Positions 55,170 to 62,437 of a stretch of 64,000 bases of DNA are shown piece after piece. Each line of letters begins with the position of its first letter. Position 1 is the first letter of the stretch. Below the pieces are notes generated by a model, which was given only the letters and a program-made list of their open reading frames with translations, was not told the DNA's origin and searched no databases. A program made the translations under genes and the position numbers. Source of the stretch: an uncultured Draconibacterium sp. (GTDB lineage Bacteria > Bacteroidota > Bacteroidia > Bacteroidales > Prolixibacteraceae); contig CANLMQ010000025.1 of assembly GCA_947492175.1 (NCBI GenBank), forward strand, positions 1 to 64,000, given 5' to 3'.

Positions 55170-56311
55170 TTGTATTTCCCGTTTGGTCGATTAAAATGCC
55201 ACTTATAAAACAATTTATAATAAGGCATTAACAACCCGTATAATAACGAAGGTATGAATATTTTACGTTCATTCAAACGATTCTGGATACTTTTTATGAT
55301 AAGCACATGAACTAAAAGCTTAACTCCTGCAAGTAGGGTAACTAAGGGCCAAACCGGAAATACCAAAAACAGGGTAAACATAATTATTGGTAAATAAAGC
55401 AAATTTGTAACCGAATCGAAGAACAAAAACAGCCGTTTCACTGCAGAAAGATGCTTTTCAATACGATAGCTTTTATTTATTAAATCGAAGTATTCTGCTC
55501 TTTTTATTGTTATATCTTTACAAATGGCTGACGAAGGTGTAAAGTCAACAACCGAATTTCTTTTTGTAATAAATGAATTAACAACCAATTCCAGGTTGGC
55601 ATATTGTTCTTTTATGTTTTTCCCATATCCACCCCTCTGAAAATAATTTTCCTTTTTAAAAGCCAGGTTGTCTTCAGCATATACAAATGCAACTCCGCAG
55701 CCAATGTATCCGGCCTGCTTAATTTGCTGATAAAAATTTTCGATTCGATAAAGCAAATTAAACATGCTTTTCTCCCGAACAACTGACGAATAGCCCAACA
55801 CAAGATCAATCTTTTTATCTTCCATATTTCCCGACATGCCCGACAACCATTCACCTGTAACTCTGCCTAAAGCAATTGGAGTTATTAGTACCCAATTATT
55901 TGAGGCCGATTTTAAAGCAATATTTTGTGCCAGCTTTACCGAAAAACGGGTTTCCTGGTTTAACGACGAGATTTTTAAACGCCCATAACGCTGGTTTAAT
56001 AATCCCAACACCGAATACGAATTATCTTGCGAAAAATCGTCAACCACAACTACTTCAAAATCCAAACCTTCAATATCAAGCAGCTGAGGAAGAATGTTTC
56101 TGATATGCTCTTCTTCGTTTCGGGGAGTAAAAACAATTGTTACAGGAGTATGTAGTTTGCCTTCCTTATTTCTTCTCTTACAAAAAAGAACTCGCCCGGT
56201 AACCAAAAACAGATACAACGTCCGTAACAGGAATAACACAAAAAAAATGACCAGAGTGGTTATCTGGACAATTGACAAATCGGTAAAAATATTTTGAAAA
56301 TCCTGAATCAT
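55166..56311 (-). CDS. Family 2 glycosyltransferase, membrane-bound
   Basis: A 381-residue protein. An N-terminal membrane helix (about 13-36: VQITTLVIFFVLFLLRTLYL) is followed by a GT2 domain (about 50-270) with TIVFTPRNEEEHIRNILP, FEVVVVDDFSQDNSYSVL and VLITPIALGRVTGEWLSGM. One or two membrane segments near the C-terminus follow (NLLYLPIIMFTLFLVFPVWPLVTLL). The acceptor-side motifs are degenerate: no DxD after the first Asp pair and no QxxRW are obvious. Acceptor and sugar cannot be inferred. First gene of the unit with the sigma factor and rsmG. Confidence 0.8.
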   Translation of the reverse strand: MIQDFQNIFTDLSIVQITTLVIFFVLFLLRTLYLFLVTGRVLFCKRRNKEGKLHTPVTIVFTPRNEEEHIRNILPQLLDIEGLDFEVVVVDDFSQDNSYSVLGLLNQRYGRLKISSLNQETRFSVKLAQNIALKSASNNWVLITPIALGRVTGEWLSGMSGNMEDKKIDLVLGYSSVVREKSMFNLLYRIENFYQQIKQAGYIGCGVAFVYAEDNLAFKKENYFQRGGYGKNIKEQYANLELVVNSFITKRNSVVDFTPSSAICKDITIKRAEYFDLINKSYRIEKHLSAVKRLFLFFDSVTNLLYLPIIMFTLFLVFPVWPLVTLLAGVKLLVHVLIIKSIQNRLNERKIFIPSLLYGLLMPYYKLFYKWHFNRPNGKYK

Positions 56312-56465
56312 TCAGAAAATAAATTCGGTATTAAAACAACGACAGCAATAGTAGCAAAATAAGTGCTAAGTGATACTTCTATTTTGTTCTATTTTCTTTA
56401 CATGAATTAGTTTTTATTAACAGCAGCCTTCGTCCTCATTCCTCAATCAATTAAAGTTAAATAGC

Positions 56466-56473
56466 TATATTTG
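56466..56473 (+). promoter_or_regulatory. TAnnTTTG motif upstream of tgt
   Basis: TATATTTG at 56466-56473 fits the -7 box. Transcription would start near 56480, about 12 bases before the tgt ATG at 56492. This also supports the ATG over the upstream in-frame TTG at 56471, which lies within the promoter. No clear -33 box. Confidence 0.5.
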
Positions 56474-56491
56474 CGCCACTATTTTATACAA

Positions 56492-57619
56492 ATGAATTTC
56501 GAACTACAAAAAACATCTGAAAATTCGCGGGCAAGAGCAGGCGTTCTTACTACCGGTCACGGAAAAATTGAAACCCCTATTTTTATGCCGGTTGGTACGG
56601 CAGGGTCTGTGAAAGGTATTCATACCCGTGACATTAAGGAGGATATAAAAGCCCAAATTATTTTGGGAAATACTTACCATTTGTACTTACGCCCCGGTAC
56701 TGATGTGATTGAGAAAGCCGGCGGGCTTCATAAATTTAACCGATGGGACGGTCCAATCTTAACCGACAGTGGTGGTTTCCAGGTTTTTTCGCTGGGCGAC
56801 ATTCGTAAGCTATCTGAAGAGGGGGCTAAGTTTCAGTCGCATATCGATGGCTCGTATCATATGTTTACACCCGAAAATGTAATGGACATTCAACGAACAA
56901 TTGGTGCCGATATAATTATGGCATTCGATGAATGTGCACCGGGCGACGCCGATTACAATTATGCAAAAAAATCGCTGGAACTCACACAACGCTGGTTAGA
57001 AAGATGTTTTATTCAGTTTAATAAAACACAACCCAAATACGGTTACGAGCAAAGTCTTTTCCCGATAGTACAGGGAAATACATTTGCCGACTTGAGAAAA
57101 ACGGCAGTTGCACATGTTAAAAACTTCGATGCCAACGGTTATGCCATTGGCGGGCTTTCGGTTGGAGAATCGGAAGAGGTTATGTACGAGATGACCGAAG
57201 TTGCCACAGCCGATCTTCCGGAAAACAAACCACGTTATCTGATGGGAGTTGGTACGCCGGTGAATATTCTTGAATCGATCGACCGCGGTGTTGACATGTT
57301 CGATTGTGTTATGCCAACCCGAAACGGACGAAATGGAATGTTGTTTACCAGCGAAGGCGTTATCAATATCAGAAATAAAAAATGGGAAAACGACCATTCT
57401 CCCATTGATGAAAACGGCACTTCATTTGTCGACCAGTATTCAAAAGCTTATCTTCGCCACCTGGTTATTTCCAACGAAATGCTTGGTGCACAAATTGCGA
57501 GCCAGCATAACCTGGCTTTTTATTTATGGCTGGTAAAAACAGCACGCGAAAAAATACTAAACGGCGAATTTTTAAGTTGGAAAAAAGAAATGGTAGTAAA
57601 ACTTAAGCAAAGACTTTAG
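56492..57619 (+). CDS. tgt: tRNA-guanine (queuine) transglycosylase, no zinc cysteines
   Basis: A 375-residue enzyme from ATG 56492; an in-frame TTG at 56471 lies inside the promoter motif. It exchanges guanine 34 of target tRNAs for preQ1. Visible: MPVGTAGSVKGI, the catalytic Asp93 in LTDSGGFQVFSL, FDECAP, GYAIGGLSVGESEEVMYEM, and DMFDCVMPTRNGRNG with the nucleophile Asp. The zinc site normally has CxCxxC before YSRAYLxHL. Here the segment is ENGTSFVDQYSKAYLRHL with no Cys (residues 307-324), although the His (339) of the site remains. The rest of the fold looks intact, so the protein is probably active in a zinc-free form. Six bases before the LptF/G gene; both form one unit. Confidence 0.93.
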   Translation: MNFELQKTSENSRARAGVLTTGHGKIETPIFMPVGTAGSVKGIHTRDIKEDIKAQIILGNTYHLYLRPGTDVIEKAGGLHKFNRWDGPILTDSGGFQVFSLGDIRKLSEEGAKFQSHIDGSYHMFTPENVMDIQRTIGADIIMAFDECAPGDADYNYAKKSLELTQRWLERCFIQFNKTQPKYGYEQSLFPIVQGNTFADLRKTAVAHVKNFDANGYAIGGLSVGESEEVMYEMTEVATADLPENKPRYLMGVGTPVNILESIDRGVDMFDCVMPTRNGRNGMLFTSEGVINIRNKKWENDHSPIDENGTSFVDQYSKAYLRHLVISNEMLGAQIASQHNLAFYLWLVKTAREKILNGEFLSWKKEMVVKLKQRL

Positions 57620-57625
57620 TACAAC

Positions 57626-58705
57626 ATGAAATTCTATAAAACAATAGATTTTTATATTACCCGGAAATTCTTGGGTACCTTTTTTTATGCAATTGGACTT
57701 ATTTTAAGTATTGCCATTGTTTTTGATATTTCGGAAAACCTTGACGATTTTATATCGAAAGATATACCTTTAAAGGACATTATTTTTGATTACTACCTGA
57801 ACTTTATTCCCTATTTTGCCAACCTGTTTAGTCCTCTGTTTACATTTATTGCTGTAATCTATTTTACATCAAAAATGGCTTACAATACCGAAATTATTGC
57901 CATTTTAAGTAACGGGGTTTCGTATGCGCGTTTAATGCGCCCTTATCTTGTTTCTGCCTTTATAATTGCCATTTTTTCATTCGTTCTTGGCAATTATATT
58001 ATTCCTCCGGCTAACAGTACAATGATAAATTTCAGACAAAAGTACATTCGTACCCGCCAGGTAAATACCGAGCGGAACATTCATCGGCAGGTTGAACCGG
58101 GGCTGTACATTTATATGCAAAGTTTTAATTCGAATAACGTAGGTTACCGTTTTACAATGGAACGTTTTGAAGATGCACAGCTAAAAGAAAAACTTACTGC
58201 ACAAAATATTCGCTGGGACGAAGAATCGGGGAAATGGGTTATTAACTCTTACTGGAAACGTACTATCCACGATGATTACGAAGAATTAGAAAACGGGTAC
58301 CGAATGGATACTACCCTGAATATGAAGCCAGACGATTTTAAACAATTGAAAAACGAAATGGAAACCTACATAACTCCCAATTTAATTGATGAAATTAAGT
58401 TGATGAAAATGCGTGGGGTAAATTACGTTGAGTGGGAGATAGAAAAACACAAACGTTTGGCAAGCCCGTTTTCAGCGTTCATATTAACCCTGATTGGAGT
58501 AGGTTTGGCTTCGCGCAAAATTAAAGGTGGACTTGGATTACACCTTGGTCTTGGTTTGTTGCTGAGTTTCTCCTATATTTTGTTTATGCAAATTTCAACG
58601 GTATTTGCCATAAGCGGCAGCACTCCTCCCTTTGTGGCAGTGTGGATTCCAAACTTTGTTTTTAGTATTATCGCTCTCTTCGTCTATCGTTGGGCCGCAC
58701 GCTAA
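57626..58705 (+). CDS. LptF/LptG family LPS export permease
   Basis: A 359-residue YjgP/YjgQ protein. Three N-terminal membrane helices (about 15-35, 55-80, 100-122) and three C-terminal ones (about 290-310, 314-332, 337-356) frame a periplasmic jellyroll-like domain. Signature near the N-terminus: FYITRKFLGTFFYAIGLILS, FANLFSPLFTFIAVIYFTS and EIIAILSNGVSYARLMRP. Together with LptB it forms the ABC exporter that extracts LPS from the inner membrane. The family partner is not in this window. It is linked to tgt by a gap of 6 bases. Confidence 0.93.
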   Translation: MKFYKTIDFYITRKFLGTFFYAIGLILSIAIVFDISENLDDFISKDIPLKDIIFDYYLNFIPYFANLFSPLFTFIAVIYFTSKMAYNTEIIAILSNGVSYARLMRPYLVSAFIIAIFSFVLGNYIIPPANSTMINFRQKYIRTRQVNTERNIHRQVEPGLYIYMQSFNSNNVGYRFTMERFEDAQLKEKLTAQNIRWDEESGKWVINSYWKRTIHDDYEELENGYRMDTTLNMKPDDFKQLKNEMETYITPNLIDEIKLMKMRGVNYVEWEIEKHKRLASPFSAFILTLIGVGLASRKIKGGLGLHLGLGLLLSFSYILFMQISTVFAISGSTPPFVAVWIPNFVFSIIALFVYRWAAR

Positions 58706-58923
58706 TACAACACATTATAAAAAGGTAATATCACGGTATTTCTGTGTTTTTCAGTCTTATTTTGAACAAATAATCAGTTCTTATCAGCCTGTTTCAATAC
58801 TATTGGCTTTGTTTCGGCACTACTTTTCAAACATACAAATCTATAATTCGAATGCATTGTATCTATGTTGACTAAAATACGTAGTACTTCTATGTATTTA
58901 CCAAGGGCAATAAAAAAAAATTA

Positions 58924-58931
58924 TAATTTTG
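58924..58931 (+). promoter_or_regulatory. TAnnTTTG motif upstream of the carboxylase genes
   Basis: TAATTTTG (58924-58931) fits the -7 consensus. Transcription would start near 58938 and leave a leader of about 58 bases before the ATG at 58996. The surrounding 290-base gap (58706-58995) holds no gene. No clear -33 box. Confidence 0.45.
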
Positions 58932-58995
58932 CCCACGCTTAATTAAAATAATACCCAACTGATTACGGGGAAATTTATAACTTAAAAATTACTTT

Positions 58996-60540
58996 ATGTC
59001 ACTAAGAAGTAACGTACTTGACCTTCGAAAAAGGAAGAAAGAAGTACAAAAAGGTGGTGGAGATAAAGCCATTGAGAAACAAGCGAAAATGGGGAAACTC
59101 ACCGCTCGCGAACGGATTTTGGCCTTGTTAGATAAAAATTCATTTCACGAATACGACTTATTTGTATCGCACGCCGCAAAAGATTTTGGCATGGAAGGGA
59201 AAACCTTACACGGCGACGGTGTTATTATTGGTACAGGAACCATTTACGACAAACCTGTTTGTATTTTCGCTCAAGACTTTACTGTTGCAGGCGGATCGTT
59301 GGGTTTAATGCACGCCCGTAAAATCACCAAAATCATGGACCACGCTCTAAAAATGCGCGTTCCGTTAATTGGTATTAACGATTCAGGTGGTGCCCGTATT
59401 CAGGAAGGAGTTAACTCTTTGGCCGGTTATGGCGAGATTTTCTTCCGTAACACTTTGGCTTCGGGTGTAATTCCGCAAATTTCGGTTATTCTTGGTCCTT
59501 GTGCCGGAGGTGCAGTATATTCACCTGCTCTAACCGACTTTGTATTTGTGGTTGAAAATATTTCTAAAATGTTTATCACTGGTCCTTCAGTAATCAAATC
59601 TGTTCTTGGCGAAGAGATTTCGATGGAAGAACTGGGTGGCGCAAAAGTACATTCTGAAATTACAGGGAATGCACATTTCTACGCCGAAACCGAAATAGAA
59701 TGTTTCGAGCAAATTAAAAACCTGATTAGCTACATTCCACGAAATAATTCGAAAAAAGCACTTGCTCATAAACCCAAAGCACCGTTAAAAGGGCCAAAAG
59801 TAGAAGACATTGTTCCGGTTGATCCAAGAATACCGTATGACATGCGTGATATTATTAAAAGTATTACCGATGGTTCGGAATTTCTTGAAGTGATGGAAGA
59901 TTTTGCACCAAACATTATAATTGGTTTTGGTAGAATGGAAGGCGAAACAGTAGGTTTTGTAGCCAACCAGCCAATGGTACTTGCAGGTGTACTTGATTGC
60001 GACAGCTCTGATAAAGCCGCGCGATTTATTCGTTATTGCGATGCTTTCAACATCCCGATTGTTACAATGGAAGACCTTCCGGGATACTTGCCGGGAGCCG
60101 ACCAGGAACACGCCGGAGTAATCCGCCACGGAGCTAAAATACTTTATGCGTACAGCGAAGCAACAGTACCAAAAGTTACAATTATTTTAAGAAAAGCTTA
60201 TGGCGGAGGTTATATTGCAATGAACTCGCGTCACTTACGTGCCGACTTTGTTTTTGCATGGCCAACAGCCGAAATTGCAGTAATGGGACCTGAAGGTGCT
60301 GCAAACATTGTTTTCCGTAAAGAAATTGCAGAAGCTGAGAATCCGGAAGAAATGCGTCAGCAAAAGATTCAGGAGTATAAAGAGAAATTTGCAAATCCGT
60401 ATGTGGCGGCTGCGCAAGGATATATCGACGAAGTTATCGAGCCTAGCGAAACCCGCTCTAGAATTCTGCATGCCTTGCAGGTTTCTGAAAACAAGAGTGT
60501 ATTCTTACCCAATAAAAAACACGGTATCCCTCCGTTTTAA
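58996..60540 (+). CDS. Acyl-CoA carboxylase carboxyltransferase (beta) subunit
   Basis: A 514-residue carboxyltransferase of the propionyl-CoA carboxylase/methylmalonyl-CoA decarboxylase family. Two crotonase-like halves: N-terminal (about 10-260) with KLTARERILALLDKNSFHEYD, NDSGGARIQEGVNSLAGYGEIFF and GPCAGGAVYSPALTDF, and C-terminal (about 270-505) with FLEVMEDFAPNIIIGFGRMEG and KAYGGGYIAMNSRHLRADF. It transfers the carboxyl group between biotin and an acyl-CoA, most likely propionyl-CoA/methylmalonyl-CoA. Its biotin carrier is the next gene. No biotin carboxylase or sodium-pump membrane subunit is in view, so direction (carboxylation or decarboxylation) is open. Confidence 0.93.
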   Translation: MSLRSNVLDLRKRKKEVQKGGGDKAIEKQAKMGKLTARERILALLDKNSFHEYDLFVSHAAKDFGMEGKTLHGDGVIIGTGTIYDKPVCIFAQDFTVAGGSLGLMHARKITKIMDHALKMRVPLIGINDSGGARIQEGVNSLAGYGEIFFRNTLASGVIPQISVILGPCAGGAVYSPALTDFVFVVENISKMFITGPSVIKSVLGEEISMEELGGAKVHSEITGNAHFYAETEIECFEQIKNLISYIPRNNSKKALAHKPKAPLKGPKVEDIVPVDPRIPYDMRDIIKSITDGSEFLEVMEDFAPNIIIGFGRMEGETVGFVANQPMVLAGVLDCDSSDKAARFIRYCDAFNIPIVTMEDLPGYLPGADQEHAGVIRHGAKILYAYSEATVPKVTIILRKAYGGGYIAMNSRHLRADFVFAWPTAEIAVMGPEGAANIVFRKEIAEAENPEEMRQQKIQEYKEKFANPYVAAAQGYIDEVIEPSETRSRILHALQVSENKSVFLPNKKHGIPPF

Positions 60541-60558
60541 ACCTCTTAAATTAGTGGT

Positions 60559-60885
60559 ATGACACAAGAAAAAGAATTAAAAAATCTTATCGTTCAGGGG
60601 GCAGTTTATAAAACTACGTATACCAAAAAGTTTGAAAACAGGGTAAATTACGAGACTCCGAACGAGAATATGCTGTATTCTTTTATTCCGGGAACAATAA
60701 TTGACATTTATGTAAAAACCCGGCAAAAAGTAAAAGAAGGTGAAACATTGTTATTGCTTGAAGCAATGAAAATGCAAAACCAGGTGCGAATGCCTTTTGA
60801 CGGTGAAATTGTAAAAATTCACGTAAGTAAAGACGAAGTAATTCCAAACCGGCATTTAATGGTTGAAGTTAAAAGGTCGAAATAA
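60559..60885 (+). CDS. Biotin carboxyl carrier protein subunit
   Basis: A 108-residue biotinyl/lipoyl-attachment protein. The C-terminal domain (about 40-105) includes SFIPGTIIDIYVKTRQKVKEG, then LLLLEAMKMQNQV with the biotin-accepting Lys of EAMKM (about residue 74), and IVKIHVSKDEVIPN. The N-terminal part (1-38) is a short, charged linker. It carries the carboxyl group to and from the carboxyltransferase encoded 18 bases upstream. Ends with a clear terminator. Confidence 0.93.
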   Translation: MTQEKELKNLIVQGAVYKTTYTKKFENRVNYETPNENMLYSFIPGTIIDIYVKTRQKVKEGETLLLLEAMKMQNQVRMPFDGEIVKIHVSKDEVIPNRHLMVEVKRSK

Positions 60886-60906
60886 ACAGGAAGTACAAAT
60901 ACTAAT

Positions 60907-60941
60907 AAAAACCGTGCAATGTATTTTGCGCGGTTTTTTTT
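60907..60941 (+). terminator. Terminator of the carboxylase operon
   Basis: AAAAACCGTGCAA (60907-60919) pairs with TTGCGCGGTTTTT (60926-60938), with one G-T pair and a short loop. A T run follows. It lies 21 bases after the biotin carrier stop. Confidence 0.85.
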
Positions 60942-60953
60942 GCTTATGGAAAC

Positions 60954-60993
60954 AAAAAAGAGGCTACTCAAATGGTAACCTCTAAAAAAATCA
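60954..60993 (-). terminator. Terminator of the WM-repeat protein gene
   Basis: AGAGGCTAC pairs with GTAACCTCT with one mismatch. Read on the minus strand it ends in six T. It lies about 28 bases past the stop at 61019. Confidence 0.7.
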
Positions 60994-61018
60994 AATAAAA
61001 CTAATCGCGTTTTCAAAC

Positions 61019-61402
61019 TTATATCTTCCAAATATTTTCGTTAATCATCCAATCCTGAATGGTTAAATCTGTTTCTGAGAAAGCAATTTCATCATTTACT
61101 TTCCAAACATCTTCATTTGTCATCCAGTATTCCAGATTCAAAGTTTCCGACTGAACGTCCCATAAATTCATGCTGGTCATCCAGTTTTCCACCTCTAATG
61201 TTGCTTCCGGTACCACCGCGAATTGGAAATCTGAAGTATTCCAGATATTTTCATCGGTCATCCAGTTTTCCAATTCCAAAGATGCTTCCTGAGTGTTTTC
61301 ATGGCTTGAGGCTTCTATTTTATGCTCTGTTGCTGAAACGTTTCCTGTAATCAGAATTGCAAAAAATAATGCGGCTACTATACGACTGATTCTTGTTTTC
61401 AT
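61019..61402 (-). CDS. Small secreted protein with four W-M-x5-W repeats
   Basis: A 127-residue protein with a signal peptide (about 1-24, ending VSA-TE). The mature part holds four copies of a short motif: W47-M-T...W54, W74-M-T...W81, W93-M-T...W100 and W118-M-I...W125. Each is preceded by an alternating hydrophobic/acidic strand (LELEN, LEVEN, LNLEY, LTIQD). Spacing between Trp pairs is always 7; spacing between repeats is 19-27. It is acidic and has no cysteines. Similar small WM-repeat proteins occur in Bacteroidota, from memory, without a known function. Single-gene unit with its own terminator. Confidence 0.7.
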   Translation of the reverse strand: MKTRISRIVAALFFAILITGNVSATEHKIEASSHENTQEASLELENWMTDENIWNTSDFQFAVVPEATLEVENWMTSMNLWDVQSETLNLEYWMTNEDVWKVNDEIAFSETDLTIQDWMINENIWKI

Positions 61403-61582
61403 GTTTTCTTTTGTTTAACTGTTTCTTACTAATTGTTTGTCATCTGCCTGCCCGATGCAGGTCTTTTTGTTTTCTTGTTTTCACTTTAATAGACTGTTGT
61501 CTGGCACAAAGGTTACACTACCTTTTGTTAAAAAGAATAAAAAAAATGTTAATGAAATCCTAAGGTCGGTAAACGACCCAAA

Positions 61583-62386
61583 TTAGCGGTAAATAAAAAT
61601 ACCTTTTGGTAGGTATTTATCGAAATTTGTCGGTAAATGGCGAAAAATGCCAAAAACAGCCGAACCACTTCCCGACATGGAAGCATAAACAGCCCCCAGA
61701 TCATAGAGCTTGTTTTTTAACTTTTCAATCTCCGGGAAGTTTGGGAATACAGACTTTTCGAAATCATTTTTCACCACGTGCTTCCAGTCTTCAACGGGCA
61801 ATTTTTTCAGCTCTTTTAAATTAAAACCGGCTGACGCCGGTATAATATTCTGATAGGCTTCGGGGGTGCTCACCGAAACATTGGGTTTCACAATTACAAT
61901 TTCGAAAGCCGACAAATCGAGGCTAACAGATTCGAACTGGTCGCCAATTCCACTGGCAAAAGTTGGTTTGTTCTGAATAAAAAAAGGACAGTCAGCTCCA
62001 ATTTGAGCAGCGTAGTTTTCCAGTTTTTCGGTCGAAATATTCAGATCGAAATAAGAATTCAGCATTTTAAGGGTAAAAGCAGCATCGGCAGAACCGCCTC
62101 CCAAACCTGCACCAAAAGGCACTACTTTGTGCAAATGAAGTTTTACCGGGGGTAAATCGTATTCTTTTTGAAGAAGTTGATAGGCTTTAAAAACCAGATT
62201 GTTTTCTGCTTTCCCGTCGATTTCGATTCCTGATGATGAGAATTCGGTTTTATCCGATTCCACCATTTCCAATGCATCTGCCAGTTTAACAGGGTAAAAA
62301 ATGGTTTCAAGATTGTGGTAGCCATCAGGGCGTTTCGAAACCACATTTAAACCAATATTTATTTTCGCATTCGGAAACGTAATCAT
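61583..62386 (-). CDS. ispE: 4-diphosphocytidyl-2-C-methyl-D-erythritol kinase
   Basis: A 267-residue GHMP kinase of the MEP isoprenoid pathway. It starts FPNAKINIGLNVVSKRPDGYHNLET, with the substrate-binding Lys and the typical DGYHxLET, and has the ATP loop PFGAGLGGGSADAAFTL (about 89-105). DCPFFIQNKPTFASGIG and late MSGSGSAVFGIF are also present. It phosphorylates the 2-hydroxyl of CDP-ME in the cytoplasm. Its start codon lies 12 bases after the stem of the gcvP terminator, so it needs a promoter within or before that structure, or read-through. Confidence 0.95.
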   Translation of the reverse strand: MITFPNAKINIGLNVVSKRPDGYHNLETIFYPVKLADALEMVESDKTEFSSSGIEIDGKAENNLVFKAYQLLQKEYDLPPVKLHLHKVVPFGAGLGGGSADAAFTLKMLNSYFDLNISTEKLENYAAQIGADCPFFIQNKPTFASGIGDQFESVSLDLSAFEIVIVKPNVSVSTPEAYQNIIPASAGFNLKELKKLPVEDWKHVVKNDFEKSVFPNFPEIEKLKNKLYDLGAVYASMSGSGSAVFGIFRHLPTNFDKYLPKGIFIYR

Positions 62387-62397
62387 GGAGCAAAAAT

Positions 62398-62430
62398 AAA
62401 AAAGCCATCCGAGTAACAGATGGCTTTTTT
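62398..62430 (-). terminator. Terminator of gcvP, directly upstream of ispE
   Basis: AAAAAAGCCATC (62398-62409) pairs perfectly with GATGGCTTTTTT (62419-62430), loop of 9. T runs follow on both strands. It starts 8 bases after the gcvP stop. Confidence 0.88.
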
Positions 62431-62437
62431 AATATTC

